Positions 23,846 through 33,946 of a stretch of DNA of 64,000 bases are shown here, piece after piece. Position numbers and translations under genes: made by a program. Within the stretch, counting starts at the first letter, position 1. Each line of letters opens with the position of its first letter. The stretch covers positions 9,069,923 to 9,133,922 of the forward strand of contig JAQFVV010012405.1 of the NCBI GenBank assembly GCA_028023455.1. The letters are read 5' to 3'. A model generated the notes under the pieces. It was given only the letters and a program-made list of their open reading frames with translations. It ran no database searches and was not told where the DNA came from. The stretch comes from Epiperipatus broadwayi. Lineage: Eukaryota; Onychophora; Udeonychophora; Euonychophora; Peripatidae.

Positions 23846-25786
23846 TCTAGTGGAGATTTAAAATTTTAATATTTTTAAACCATTAAAGTGATCTTTCATA
23901 TTGCACATGATTTAGCTAGTACTTTGTCTCATGAGATTCATTACATTTGATCACATCAACACATTAAAATAATTATTCTGTATTTTTCAAAAATCATTGA
24001 AAACAAAATTTTTATTGTTTATTGAATTAAAAAAAGTTTTTATATTTAATAACATAAGCCCAGTTTTTCTCAGTGAGAATTTACTCTTTAATTTTTCCTT
24101 CAATTACTTAGATAAAATTTAAATAAATGATTTTATTAACTACTTCAAATTTTTTTGCACAGATATTTCGCTGGACGAATGATCTAGTCTTCATGGCTTA
24201 CATATAGTTTTGACTCGGAATCTTCATATAATTTTCACAGATTTCAAATAGTTGATTACTTTAGTTTTAGCTATTATTCACAGATGTTAGCACTCATCAA
24301 TAATCACAGAAAAAATGGCTGTATTAGGATAGATACATTTCTGTGTTTACATAGCATGAGCTGATTTTAATAATTATTTTAATTTCTTAACATCAGTGTT
24401 GATTGAAAACTAAATATATTTTTTAATTTAAGGTAGTTTTAAATCTTAAATTATTAAATATTTATTTTTAATAAGTACATGATGTTTACATGTAGCTTAT
24501 TTGACATTTTGTTTTACCAAATATATCATGTTCATTATTTAAGCATTTGATTAATGATTCAGTTTTTACAAGAACTTCAGTTTAAATGAGAGTAATATAA
24601 AATATTATTCTCTATAAAGCTAACATATCTTAAAAACAATAATGCTAAGAAAATATAAAAAATAAAAATTAGATTTTTTTTAAAGCTATTAATTTTAAAT
24701 TTATTCTTAAACTTGTGAATTTTGGTACATAAGTTTAATATAGAACTTTAGTTTTATAGAATAAAATTCACCCTCCTAAATGATAAGCTTTCAACTTTTA
24801 TTTTACTATTAAATCATTATTATTTGCCATAATATAATAAATTTGACTCATTTGACAGATATTTTTTTTAGAAGTTAAATAAATTTAAAAAAAAATCACA
24901 TTTGATTTTGGGAATTATTTTAAATATTAGATTTTAATCAAAACAAAGCATCATTTCATCATTCAACTGCCGGACAAAGCAGATTCAATTTGCAAAATGA
25001 ACAAAATCTTCTTTATTCAATGTTGGCTTTTAAAATCTCAATGAATAATTATTAATATCTAGTAAATCTATCAAGTTATATTTAAAATTCTTTAGTAATT
25101 TTTTATGTTATTGCTACATTTTTTAACAGATTGTTTTAGTGGCATAATTTTCTGAGATCGTAATTTCCATAGCAACTTTACTCAGAAAAATATAATTTTT
25201 TTGTACTTAAAAATGAAACACTTCTATAAAAAATAAATATGTAATAATATATATTTTGATTTCTAATAATTATGATTCAATTACTATGCAAAAATAATCA
25301 TAAACTTCCAAAAAATCAAGTTTTTAGTTATTTGTAATATTTTCTTGAAGTAATATCGCAAGTTTGAGACAACCCCAAAATTCAATGAATGTTCATAATT
25401 GTGGAGTTTTCTATACTTTAAAATCCATGGTTTTTGGATTGTCCTGACATCTTCAGAATTTTTATGGATTTAAAATATTAGAAAAAAAAAATGTGAATTT
25501 TAAAGTTTGAAAAAAAAAAAAAGGTTAGCAAAATCCCTCAGTAGAATGTCAAAAATGCAAATTCAATTTCTTGACTTCTCGACTGATAAAACATTGGACT
25601 TTTAACAGAAAGATTAATGTACATAAATTATGATTAAAATGACATAATAGTATTTACAATTACTTTTTTTAATAGTTTCTTTTAATAAGAGTATTTTGTT
25701 ATTTCAATTGTAATCCAAATCTTATTTACTGAGACATGTTTAGGAGTCTTTTTTCTTAATAAATTACTATTAGATTATGTAATAAG
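23846..25786. other. AT-rich intergenic sequence, nothing recognised
   Basis: Long AT-rich stretch. No open frame, family repeat or RNA signature was seen. Confidence 0.5.
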
Positions 25787-25906
25787 TTATTGAACTCTTT
25801 AAAACAGGCAAAACTCTTCATACAGTAGTGCAACTCAGTGCCAACCAGAATAATCAATGGATGCCAGAAGGCTTGTGCATAAAATGCCCATCTAGTGCCT
25901 ACTCAT

Positions 25907-25961
25907 CCAATATCACCAGACTAGTTTCTGGCTTGTTGCCTTCATCATTGAGGAGCTTTGG
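25907..25961 (-). ncRNA. Hammerhead ribozyme remnant, N copy 2 left arm
   Basis: Minus strand order: CCAA, internal loop, TCCTCA, ATGATGA (core C3 changed to A), A-GGC-AACAA-GCC-A, GAAAC-TA-GTC, TGGTGA, TA, TTGG. Stem II is a perfect GGC/GCC pair set. Loss of the first core base and a stem I mismatch should abolish cleavage. Confidence 0.68.
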
Positions 25962-26167
25962 ATCTGAGAGCACTGCACCTAGATCTTTGGATCTAATGCA
26001 ACCCTCCAGCAGCCACCTTTTATCTCTACTTAACTACAAAACTATGAGAATAAAATTGAGCTGAGCTTAGATTGAAAATACTATTGTGTTTGTAGTTAAA
26101 TAGAGATAAAAGGTGGCTGCTGGGAGGTTGCATTAGATCCTAAGATCTAGGTGCAGTGCTTTCAGAT

Positions 26168-26222
26168 CCAAAGGTCCTCACTGATGAAGGTGACAAGCCA
26201 GAAACTAGTCTGGGGATATTGG
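26168..26222 (+). ncRNA. Hammerhead ribozyme (type I), N copy 2 right arm, best-preserved
   Basis: Order: CCAA (26168-26171), AGG, TCCTCA (26175-26180), core CTGATGA (26181-26187), A, stem II GGT-GACAA-GCC, A, GAA (26201-26203), stem III AC-TA-GT, cleavage triplet GTC (ending 26210), TGGGGA (26211-26216), TA, TTGG. Stem I is 6 bp with one G-T wobble, plus 4 bp beyond an internal loop. The core is complete, and GTC is the classic hammerhead cleavage triplet. Stem III is only 2 bp, but ACTAGT is self-complementary, so a dimer would have a 6-bp stem III. The A-A opposition at the base of stem II is unusual. Predicted cut: after 26210. Confidence 0.8.
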
Positions 26223-26380
26223 ATAAGTAAGCACTTGCACAAGCCTTCTGGCATTCATTGATTACCTTGGTTGGCATGAGTGACATTACTGTATGTAGAG
26301 TTTCACCTGTTTTAATAACAGTTATGTGCTAGCATAAGAAATACTGATCATGTGATGTTTAGTAGTTTATTGAACTCTTT

Positions 26381-26821
26381 TCTGGTTAAATGAAGTTCAT
26401 TTGCAATATAGTTTTGATAAGCATTTTTTTTTTTTATAAAATTCATTCCAATCACAGTAAAACTTTTACACTTTTCAATCAAAGAAAAAGTTCCACTTTT
26501 TACTTAAAAATAATATTTCATATTTTTAATCACTTATATATTATGTACAAATACTAAACATGACCTATACGTAAGGGGTATATTTTAACTTTTAGAAAAA
26601 TTATATCTGTGGTTAAGTTGCAATCGTTAGTGTCAATATGAATATATGGGATCATTAATAGATGTGGATTCCACTCTATTGCTAAAAGGAGGTGGCCCTG
26701 ACAACAATTTGAAATTCTTGATTGTAATATATATTGAGATTGTCTAAATGTTGACTGGTTTCTAATGGTTATTTATAATCCCACTTAGCCTTGACCATTA
26801 TTACACTTATTATTTAAGTAA
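26381..26821. other. AT-rich sequence, nothing recognised
   Basis: Spacer between the N element and the TIR element. No feature was identified. Confidence 0.5.
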
Positions 26822-26823
26822 TA

Positions 26824-27763
26824 CACCTGGGTCTCTTTTTATGCGGATTTATTTAATGCGATTTTGAAGTTACGCGATTCACGTTTCTCTGGAAGTTGAA
26901 CTCGGCTAATGCGCTATTACTTTAAATAATAAGTTTCACGTATATTGAAAGTAATAGCACATTATTGGAATTCGACGTTCATCTTAGTAATTTCAATATT
27001 TTCAGTGCTTTATAATAGTAAGATTTTATGCAATAATGAAATTAAAACCATGATTTCCATATTTTATGTATACACACATTAAATTTTACAAGATTGTTCA
27101 AACATTGTGCATGTTAATTTTGCATTTTAAATCACATTCTGTTTTTGCTTTTTAAAAAAGAACGTAATCAATTATTAATCATTTAGTGTCCACAAGTTTA
27201 TTTTTAAAAGATGAGTAATAGCAGTGGGCACAATTAAAATTAAAAATTAAAGACAAAAATAAGAATTTAATTTTTTAGTTGTTAGATTAGTTACTAATTA
27301 CGTTGTCACCAGAAAACCATTAACACAATGTGAGAGTGATGTTGGCGTTAGTTGTATTTCCTCTTGGGAAGAATCTGATTTTTTACCAGTTTGCAAACGA
27401 ACCTGTTTATTGGCAAATAGTGATAATAATTAAAACGTGTATAAAAAAATGTAAATTACTGTAAATTATGCATAAAAATATATTGTTTTGAATAAAATTA
27501 AATCTTATAGTTAAAAAAAGTTTGTCTTGTATCAATTTTTTTTCAAATTTGAAATTTTTTATTAGTCATATTTTATTTCCTTATTTTTTTTTTTGTGTAA
27601 ATTTTAAAGTAATTTTACTTTGGTGCTTTGCTTTTATGCAATTTTTGAAAAATCACAGTCCGTATCCCCCCTTTTTCAAGGTAAGTTACATCTATTTTTG
27701 CATGATTTAGTTTGCACATGTTTTCTGAGGAACCTATCTATCGCGTAAAATGAGACCCAGGTG
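26824..27763. mobile_element. 940-bp DNA transposon relic with TIRs and TA target duplication (pogo/Tigger-like ends)
   Basis: The left end reads CACCTGGGTCTCTTTTTATG. The right end, reverse complemented, reads CACCTGGGTCTCATTTTACG. Both are flanked by TA (26822-26823 and 27764-27765), the duplication made by Tc1/mariner/pogo transposases. The inner ATGCGG/ACGCGA-type repeats near both ends (also GCGATTTTGAAGTTACGCGA at 26858-26877) recall Tigger termini; the superfamily call is an inference. A second inverted pair (CTATTACTTT / AAAGTAATAG) lies at 26915-26955. Near 27330-27430 a short plus-strand frame reads SDVGVSCISSWEESDFLPVC, possibly a coding relic I cannot assign. No transposase catalytic domain is visible, so it is non-autonomous. 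Confidence 0.78.
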
Positions 27764-27765
27764 TA

Positions 27766-28379
27766 CTTTAAGTGCAATGAAAATTATAATTGCAATTTAT
27801 AATGTTATAATTGACTATTTATTAATCTGCATTCAGAACAGGTTATATTTTCCTGTTTAAGGAGGTTTATTTAAACTTCTACTCATATATATTGTAATGG
27901 ATACAGTTCAGGTAATGATTAAAAACTGTTATTTTCACACATCACAAATTAATTTATAATAATCACAACCTACATTATAATAGACTCATGAATTTATAAG
28001 GTGCCAATGAGCCTATGTGTTGATAAGCATTTTATTTGGTACATTTCGATAAATAAATGATTTATTATCTAATGAATGTGCAATTTGGAATATGTGAATT
28101 GATAACTTTGAAATAAAGTAATTTATTGAATAGGTAAATCAAATGATTAATAGATTAATAATAAGATATAAGTTTATTAAGATAATTAGTAAATACAATT
28201 TTTTACAGCAATAAAAAAAAAAAGGTTTTTAAAATGACTTTTAGATCAAGTAAAGCTTTCATCACAATTATATGGTCAAAATGAAAATTAAAATGTTAAC
28301 TATGTTTTTAATTTTGATTTATTTTCTAGAAATATTAATGTTAATAATCAATTTAAGTCTTTCTTACTTAATATATTTA
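27766..28379. other. AT-rich sequence, nothing recognised
   Basis: No frame or repeat signature beyond AT-rich composition. Confidence 0.5.
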
Positions 28380-28488
28380 TTAAGTTCATATTGGGTATAT
28401 GAGAACAGATTCTCATATGACCCACCACCACTCTCCACTCTATCTCATAACCCTTATACAATTGAACACATATATGTCAAAAAGATAA

Positions 28489-28547
28489 ATAATCACCAAT
28501 ATCTGTATTTTATGCTAAACCAGAAATCATCAGTTGGTCCAGATTAT
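28489..28547 (-). ncRNA. Hammerhead ribozyme remnant, M copy 4 left arm
   Basis: Minus strand: ATAATC, TGG, ACCAA, CTGATGA, TTTCT-GGTTT-AGCAT, AAAA, TACAGATA, TTGGT, GATTAT. Stem I is perfect (5 + 6 bp). The GAAA box is AAAA (invariant G lost) and stem II is mismatched, so it is probably inactive. Confidence 0.65.
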
Positions 28548-28627
28548 CATCTCTACACATATATGCATTAAGTGTTCAGATATATATTAAGATAGCCAAT
28601 CCATTATTGCATATATGCGTAGAGATG

Positions 28628-28686
28628 ATAATCTGGACCAACTGATGATTACTGATTTAGCATGAAATATGGATATTGGTGATTAT
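28628..28686 (+). ncRNA. Hammerhead ribozyme, M copy 4 right arm, core intact
   Basis: Order: ATAATC (28628-28633), TGG, ACCAA, CTGATGA (28642-28648), TTACT-GATTT-AGCAT, GAAA (28664-28667), TATGGATA, TTGGT, GATTAT. Stem I pairs perfectly in both parts, and both core boxes are intact. Stem II has two mismatches and stem III has one. Predicted cut: after 28675 (triplet ATA). Confidence 0.7.
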
Positions 28687-28866
28687 TTATCTTTTTGACA
28701 TATATGTGTTCAAGTGTATCAGTGTTATGAGATAGAGTGGAGAGTGGTAGGTCATGTGAAAGTCTGTGCTCATATAACTTATATACTACTTATATTGATA
28801 CAGGTATATAATAAGCATGTATTTCAGTTAAGTTCATATTGAATAATATAAATTTTAGTTTCAAAT

Positions 28867-28880
28867 CCCCCCCCCCCCCC
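28867..28880. repeat. Poly-C run (C14)
   Basis: Uninterrupted C run in AT-rich DNA. Its length in an assembly may be unreliable. Confidence 0.9.
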
Positions 28881-28950
28881 AATTTTATTCATATCCCAAT
28901 AACAAGGATGAGTGAATAAGTTTACAAAACAGTAATGAGACAATTTGAAT

Positions 28951-29440
28951 GAGATTACATCAATTTTAGGCATCCGGATGCACAGTGACTACAAAATGTC
29001 AACCTGCACATCTAGATCACCATGTGTACATTCAATAGGAATTGGAATTAAGTTTTCTAACATAAAAAAACAACATGGTAATATATGTGGTTACAAAGTA
29101 TACGGGCAATCAAGGTCAACTAAAAGTGGACCTAGTCAATTGGTTAGCACATTAAGCTTTTTTCTTAGTGTGCCAGTACAAGGTGAATTAATGATTTTAT
29201 CAGACCAATCATAATCCAATAGAAATGATTTTACATCAATTTAAGGGGTCCAAATCTCCAGTGACTACAAACTGTCAACCTGCCCATCTGGATCACCTTG
29301 TGTACTTCCAATGCGGTTTGTGATTAACTTTTGAAGATACTTTAATGAAAGGTAATAATAGTTATTACAAGATTCAAAAGCAATTCTGGTCAACTAAACA
29401 GTCTCTGTTTAGAGTCAAAGAGTTATTAATTTTGATTATG
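28951..29440. repeat. Diverged tandem duplication, period about 275 bp
   Basis: Unit 1 begins near 28951 and unit 2 near 29226. Shared blocks: TTACATCAATTTWAGG, CAGTGACTACAAAMTGTCAA, CCTGCMCATCTRGATCACC, TGTGTACWTYCAATRSG and TCAACTAAA. The 89-codon frame in unit 1 is broken in unit 2, so it is not supported as a gene. Confidence 0.8.
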
Positions 29441-29594
29441 TACCCATAATATTAATTAAATTAAGTTGATGAGGTCAAACTTCAAACAGTTCTAATTCAC
29501 TTATACAGTTCTAATTCACTTATTCAGTTTATTTTGACACTGGTTTTGCCTTTATTAATTGTCTTTGGTAGCAAGGAACTAGAAAATGGGGATA

Positions 29595-31805
29595 ATATAT
29601 TAATTGGTCCCATGTCTGTTCAGCAAGCCAGGATTGACAGGTTTTCTTGTCGTAATCTTTGGCCTCACTAAGTAGGTTAAAAAAGAGTCCTTCAATGGAG
29701 TAGTCAATTCCTTTTTCAAATTGAGTTTATTTCTGACCAACCAGATGGCAAAGTTATTGCCTGTCTGATTGTTCTGAAGAGTCCTTGTAAATCACCTTGG
29801 CTATCACAACATTTGCAATATCCTTGTCTGTGGTTTTTTATAGAGCCTGGAGCTGTAGTTTGTTCCATGTTTCACAGTTCTCTAGAATGTGGGAAACAGT
29901 CTCTTCCGCCTTGTTGCACATCAGACATATGGGGTCATTCCTGTACTCTTGCTTGTGACAGAGGAATGCCATGGTGGGAAGGGCCCAAAGGATAATCTTA
30001 GTTAAAAAGTCCACCAGCCTGGGTCCCAGCTTCCACCCTTTCATCATTTTTGTAAACCATGAGATTCTAACAGGAAGAGCAGTTTCAACTTTCAAATCGT
30101 TGGCATGTGTTAGCCCATAAATTTCCCAGTAGTGTAACTTTTCCTTGAAAAGGGAACTGGAGGCACCAATATTTTTGATCACCATATTAATCTGCACTTT
30201 AATCCATAATTTTCCCTTTCTTCGGAGAGGCTAGTCAGTTGGGTTGATCTCTGGAAATGAAAGCAGGTTTTCCATCTGTGGGTTATCATGAAACAACTTT
30301 ACTAGGACATTGTGAGTCTGTTGTATTAAAAAAGGGAAATTGAGTGTAACCCAAGTCCATTTTGTGACTCCATTTTGTGACTTGGGCTTCTGAGAGAGTC
30401 TAAGGCTGATGACAAGCACTCACCCCCCCAGCACAATCTCCTACATTGAGTTGTCACCTTTTGGGTAAAGCTTTTGGTTGGAGAAAAGCCAGCTAGAAAG
30501 TATGTTATTTTTGGCAGAACAACTGCATTAAGAAGCACAACTTTCCCCAAGAGAGAAAGGTGGACTATAGATAATAAAGTTATTGTTTTCTCCATCTTTG
30601 ACAGCAGGGTGCTCTCAAACTCCTTTTTCATAATGGATAGAGGGGAAGCAAGATGGAACCCAAGAAACTTCTGAGGGGGGACCTTAAATATCCCCTGGAT
30701 TTGTTTCCAAGTTCTGATCAACCATATGGCCAATTTCTCCTCATTAACTCTCAGACCAAATTTGCAAGCAAAAATGGTCCAAGAGTTCTTCTAGTTTACC
30801 AATCTCATCCTGGAATGAGAGAAACACCACCATCACATCATCCACATAGGATACATGGCGAATGCTCTCTCTAAGCAAAGGAATGACAAAACTCAGGAGG
30901 GTTATCTTTGATGCTCAACAGAACTGGGTTAATATAAACCACAAAGAGGAGTGCACTTAGTGATGAGCCCTGTGAGATGGAAATACAGGGCTGAAATCCT
31001 GGAGTCATTCGACCATCCAAAGAGAGAAACACTTCTCGATTTTGCAAAGGTTCTCTATCATTTGGAGGTATGCATGAGGCACTTGGAGTTTCTTCAGTGT
31101 ACCAAGTAGCACTTTGTCCTGACACAGTCGAAAGCTTCAGTGAAGTTGAGATGCATCATGACTGGCCATGCCATCTTCTTCATGAACACATGTTAAACTA
31201 TGAGGCAAAACTGACTGGTGGCTTCTGCAGTCGAGCTCTCCCTCTTTGCAAACTGACAAGTGGACAGCTGATTGATGATATTCTCCTGTATGTCTTCTTT
31301 AATAAGGTTGTTAACTGTCTTTATCAGCAGTGGGACCATGGAGACAGGATGGATGTTCCCCAGCTCTTGTGGATCCTCAGGCTTCTTGAGCAAGGGAACC
31401 ATAGTAATGGGATATATCCCACTGATTTCTCAGCTGCCATCATCCAGGAGGTCCACCAACTTCCTTACAACTGGGACTGTAAAGGATATCAGGTGTATTA
31501 AGAGAAATTTCAGGATCCTGTGCAGGCCATGATGGGCCCCTTTGGGGAAATCCCTCAATCGGGCAAGAATCCAGGCCTCCGTGATCTTGTGTGAAGCTGA
31601 GATATTTGTGGAAAATGTTCTATGGACTCTTTCCACCCCATTGGGCATGAACTTCTTGATGTAAAACTCCCAGATCCTGAGCAGCATGGATGTCCTGATG
31701 TATTTGTTGCTGTCTATCTCAATCAAATCAGTATGTTTTCCATAACATTCCTGCAATGATAGATGATGGTTTATGTCTCCATGGGCATTATCATTAGATG
31801 GCATC
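29595..31805 (-). mobile_element. Decayed non-LTR retrotransposon, family D
   Basis: GC-richer than its surroundings. On the minus strand it runs from an unassigned N-terminal frame (31430-31804), through reverse transcriptase boxes, to a CCHC knuckle and a 3' untranslated region ending near 29595. The upstream endonuclease is absent, so it is 5'-truncated or its front is unrecognisable. The longer plus-strand frames inside it (for example 31070-31501) are antisense shadows. The clade is uncertain; the 'LSLLGKVVLLNAVVLPK' stretch resembles L1/Tx1-type elements. Confidence 0.9.
29838..31804 (-). pseudogene. LINE D reverse transcriptase and zinc knuckle, broken
   Basis: In order on the minus strand: MVPLLKKPEDPQELGNIHPV (box 1 entry, 31402 downward); LNFTEAFDCV at 31121-31150, where the usual catalytic aspartate ('LDF') is asparagine at 31145-31147; ISQGSSLSALLF at 30943-30978; YVDD at 30837-30848, intact; KFLGFHLASP and LSLLGKVVLLNAVVLPKITY (frame 30326-30733); and CLMCNKAEETVSHILENC at 29874-29927, with exactly the same C-x2-C-x8-H-x4-C spacing as LINE C. 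Frames change at least five times. Loss of the first catalytic aspartate independently indicates death. Confidence 0.88.
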
Positions 31806-32405
31806 CAGATATCCCTTTTTATTAAATACTATTCTTCATACCAATATCCAGTCAACAGCTTCAAACAGTTCTGCAAAGCATTTGTTATTTATTTATTCTA
31901 CAGATATCAACCGTGGTGAGCTCAAGCTCTCCTCTTCATAATCCCTCTATTCAAAGTACATTATGACTCATGCAAAATAAAAATTGGAAGAAAAATAAAG
32001 TTTGTATGTTCTTTTTTTTTCTGAATTTTTCCATTACCTGGCAACATTCTTTAAACTGGCTCAAGAAGCATAAATTTCTTACTTTTAATCTTACCAAAGT
32101 CTATTATTTAATATGATAAACTTAATATTTTATTTTGAAATAAATAAATCATACATTCACTCTGCTTTCACTCTAAATTTGAATTTATTTATTGAACATA
32201 AATGATTTCTAATTGTTTTTTTTATTTATATATCTGAAGACTATAAGATAGATAATTTGTGATGGATGTGCAAGCCATAATGTATATATCAATTATAAGG
32301 GTTAGTCAATTCAAAGTATGATATAGTTTTACATTTTTATTTACTGTGCCAATACTAAAAACTTAAAAAATAATAAATATTTTTTTTAATACTTTTACTG
32401 CCTAT
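31806..32405. other. AT-rich sequence, nothing firm
   Basis: A GC-richer piece to about 31970 may be the eroded front of LINE D, but I see no motif in it. Confidence 0.4.
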
Positions 32406-32632
32406 GTACTAAAAAGTAAAAAAAAAAATAGTATCTTTAACCACAATTGGCGTTTTTAGATTTAACTTGAAATAAAAGTGTGGCATTCCAGGAATTAATT
32501 AAATCAATCCCTATTCTCTTTATCACAAGGAATTGACTAAATTAATTTCTGGAAATCCCGTGCTGTTATTTCAAGATAAGTGTAAAAACCCAATTGTGGT
32601 TGAAGAAACTATTTTTTTTTATTTTTAGTGCA
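32406..32632. mobile_element. Fold-back element with about 105-bp arms
   Basis: The left arm GTACTAAAAAGTAAA through AACCACAATTGGCG to AATCAATCC is mirrored by GGAATTGACTAAATT through CCAATTGTGGTTG to TTTTTAGTGC. The arms are separated by about 18 bp. Mismatches are spread evenly. There is no hammerhead core and no coding capacity. Confidence 0.85.
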
Positions 32633-33155
32633 AGGTCAATATAAAGCATTTAATGTATATAAAAAAAATTATCTGTAATTTTTTAAATTATGTTTTCAAA
32701 GGTGGTGTATATTAATATACTGTTTATTATTAATATTTAATGTATGTATATTTAAAATGAAATAAAAACTATTACTTAAATTGTAGCTCATTCTAAAATG
32801 ATAGTATTTTTTTAAATAATTTTGTCCATATGGCAGAATATGGCAAACTGTAGTGAGCAATGTAATTTTTTCACAGCATTTATTTAAAAGAAAAAAAATC
32901 AAGTAATATTTTTAAAATCACCGTTCAGATGAAATGTACTTTGCCTTGAAAATAGGTTTAATCAGTTGTAAGCATTGTAATTTTTGACCCCAAAATAATA
33001 TGGTAACATGATAATAATACTTTTTAGTACTAAAAATAAAAATCAAATGATACTAAATGTTTAATATTAAATTTACAATGTAAATAATGAAAACACTTTA
33101 AATTTTTATATTAACAAGATCATGAACGAAACAATTTAGATTAAATATCTTAAAC

Positions 33156-33158
<3 letters not shown>
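32633..33158. other. AT-rich sequence, nothing recognised
   Basis: No signature found. Confidence 0.5.

Positions 33159-33209
<51 letters not shown>
33159..33209. repeat. (CA)n microsatellite
   Basis: About 25 uninterrupted CA units, passing into CATACATATATAG. Confidence 0.97.
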
Positions 33210-33213
<4 letters not shown>

Positions 33214-33946
33214 TATATAGTTATATATTGCTAAAAGGCATGAGATATTAAAATATAGACTATATAACATTTGGCTGTAATTTAATATCTTTTGCCCACT
33301 TTCTTAATCCTGCATATTACATAATGAATAAAACAAATGTGCATATATATATACAGTCACTATTGATTTTTGTTTACATGAAAGTTATGAATATATTTAT
33401 ATTTATGAAACAAGATATTGGAAGACTGTGAATTTTCAACGTTGTTGTGTTAATAAAATTGAAAGCCGTAATAATAAAAACATTTTATTTACCTCAGAAA
33501 AACAAAATAAAAAATAACGTAGGAAAAATTAAAACAATACTGGGCAGCAATTTTAGTTCCGCATCAAAAATTTTTAGTCCTACAATTTCAATTCAGGGTT
33601 AAAAAAAAAAAAGGTAACTCTAAAATCTTAAAAATAATGCAATATACAAAGGTATTTTTAACGCATTTGCTCTTCTTTTAAATATATTATATGACATTTG
33701 AGGATAATTATTAATAAATTATATATATTCATTACATTTTTAAGTAGCGGTGATTCTTTAAAGATCTGCTTATTTTCATTAAGCTTTAAATAACGATTTG
33801 TAGATATGTCTGTGCCATATTTCTTCTGGGAAATAAATGTTATCTTCAATATAAATCAATTTTCTGTTATATTAAAAAATTATAAAACTGTGTGTTGGGA
33901 AATACATTTGTTTATTGTAGGCAATTTTTTTTAAAATTTTAAATTA
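33210..33946. other. AT-rich sequence, nothing recognised
   Basis: No signature. The minus-strand frame 33658-33849 has no recognisable motif. Confidence 0.5.

Larger units (their letters stand above)
25801..26366. mobile_element. Family N hammerhead element, copy 2 (inverted dimer with 14-bp TSD)
   Basis: Two arms of about 215 bp face each other across 26020-26100. The left arm starts AAAACAGGCAAAACTC, and its complement ends at about 26316. A 50-bp tail (AATAACAGTTATGTGC to TTTAGTAG) follows only on the right. The 14-mer TTATTGAACTCTTT stands directly before the element (25787-25800) and directly after it (26367-26380), which is the expected look of a target-site duplication. Each arm carries a hammerhead motif, outward in opposite senses. 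The 78-codon frame at 25828-26064 is a chance frame in the left arm. Confidence 0.85.
28394..28827. mobile_element. Family M hammerhead element, copy 4 (inverted dimer with 14-bp TSD)
   Basis: The left half starts GGTATATGAGAACAG and the right half ends with its complement CTGTGCTCATATAACTTATA. The two halves are near-complements across the whole element and meet around 28590-28610. The 14-mer TTAAGTTCATATTG lies immediately outside on both sides (28380-28393 and 28828-28841), a probable target-site duplication. Each arm carries a ribozyme motif. Confidence 0.85.

Noticed and set aside
25828-26064. 78-codon frame in the N palindrome
   Set aside because: Lies in a noncoding fold-back arm and is not kept in the other N copies.
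28945-29214. 89-codon plus-strand frame
   Set aside because: Lies in unit 1 of a tandem duplication. The frame is not kept in unit 2.
31070-31501. 143-codon plus-strand frame
   Set aside because: Antisense shadow of LINE D, whose reverse transcriptase blocks read on the minus strand.
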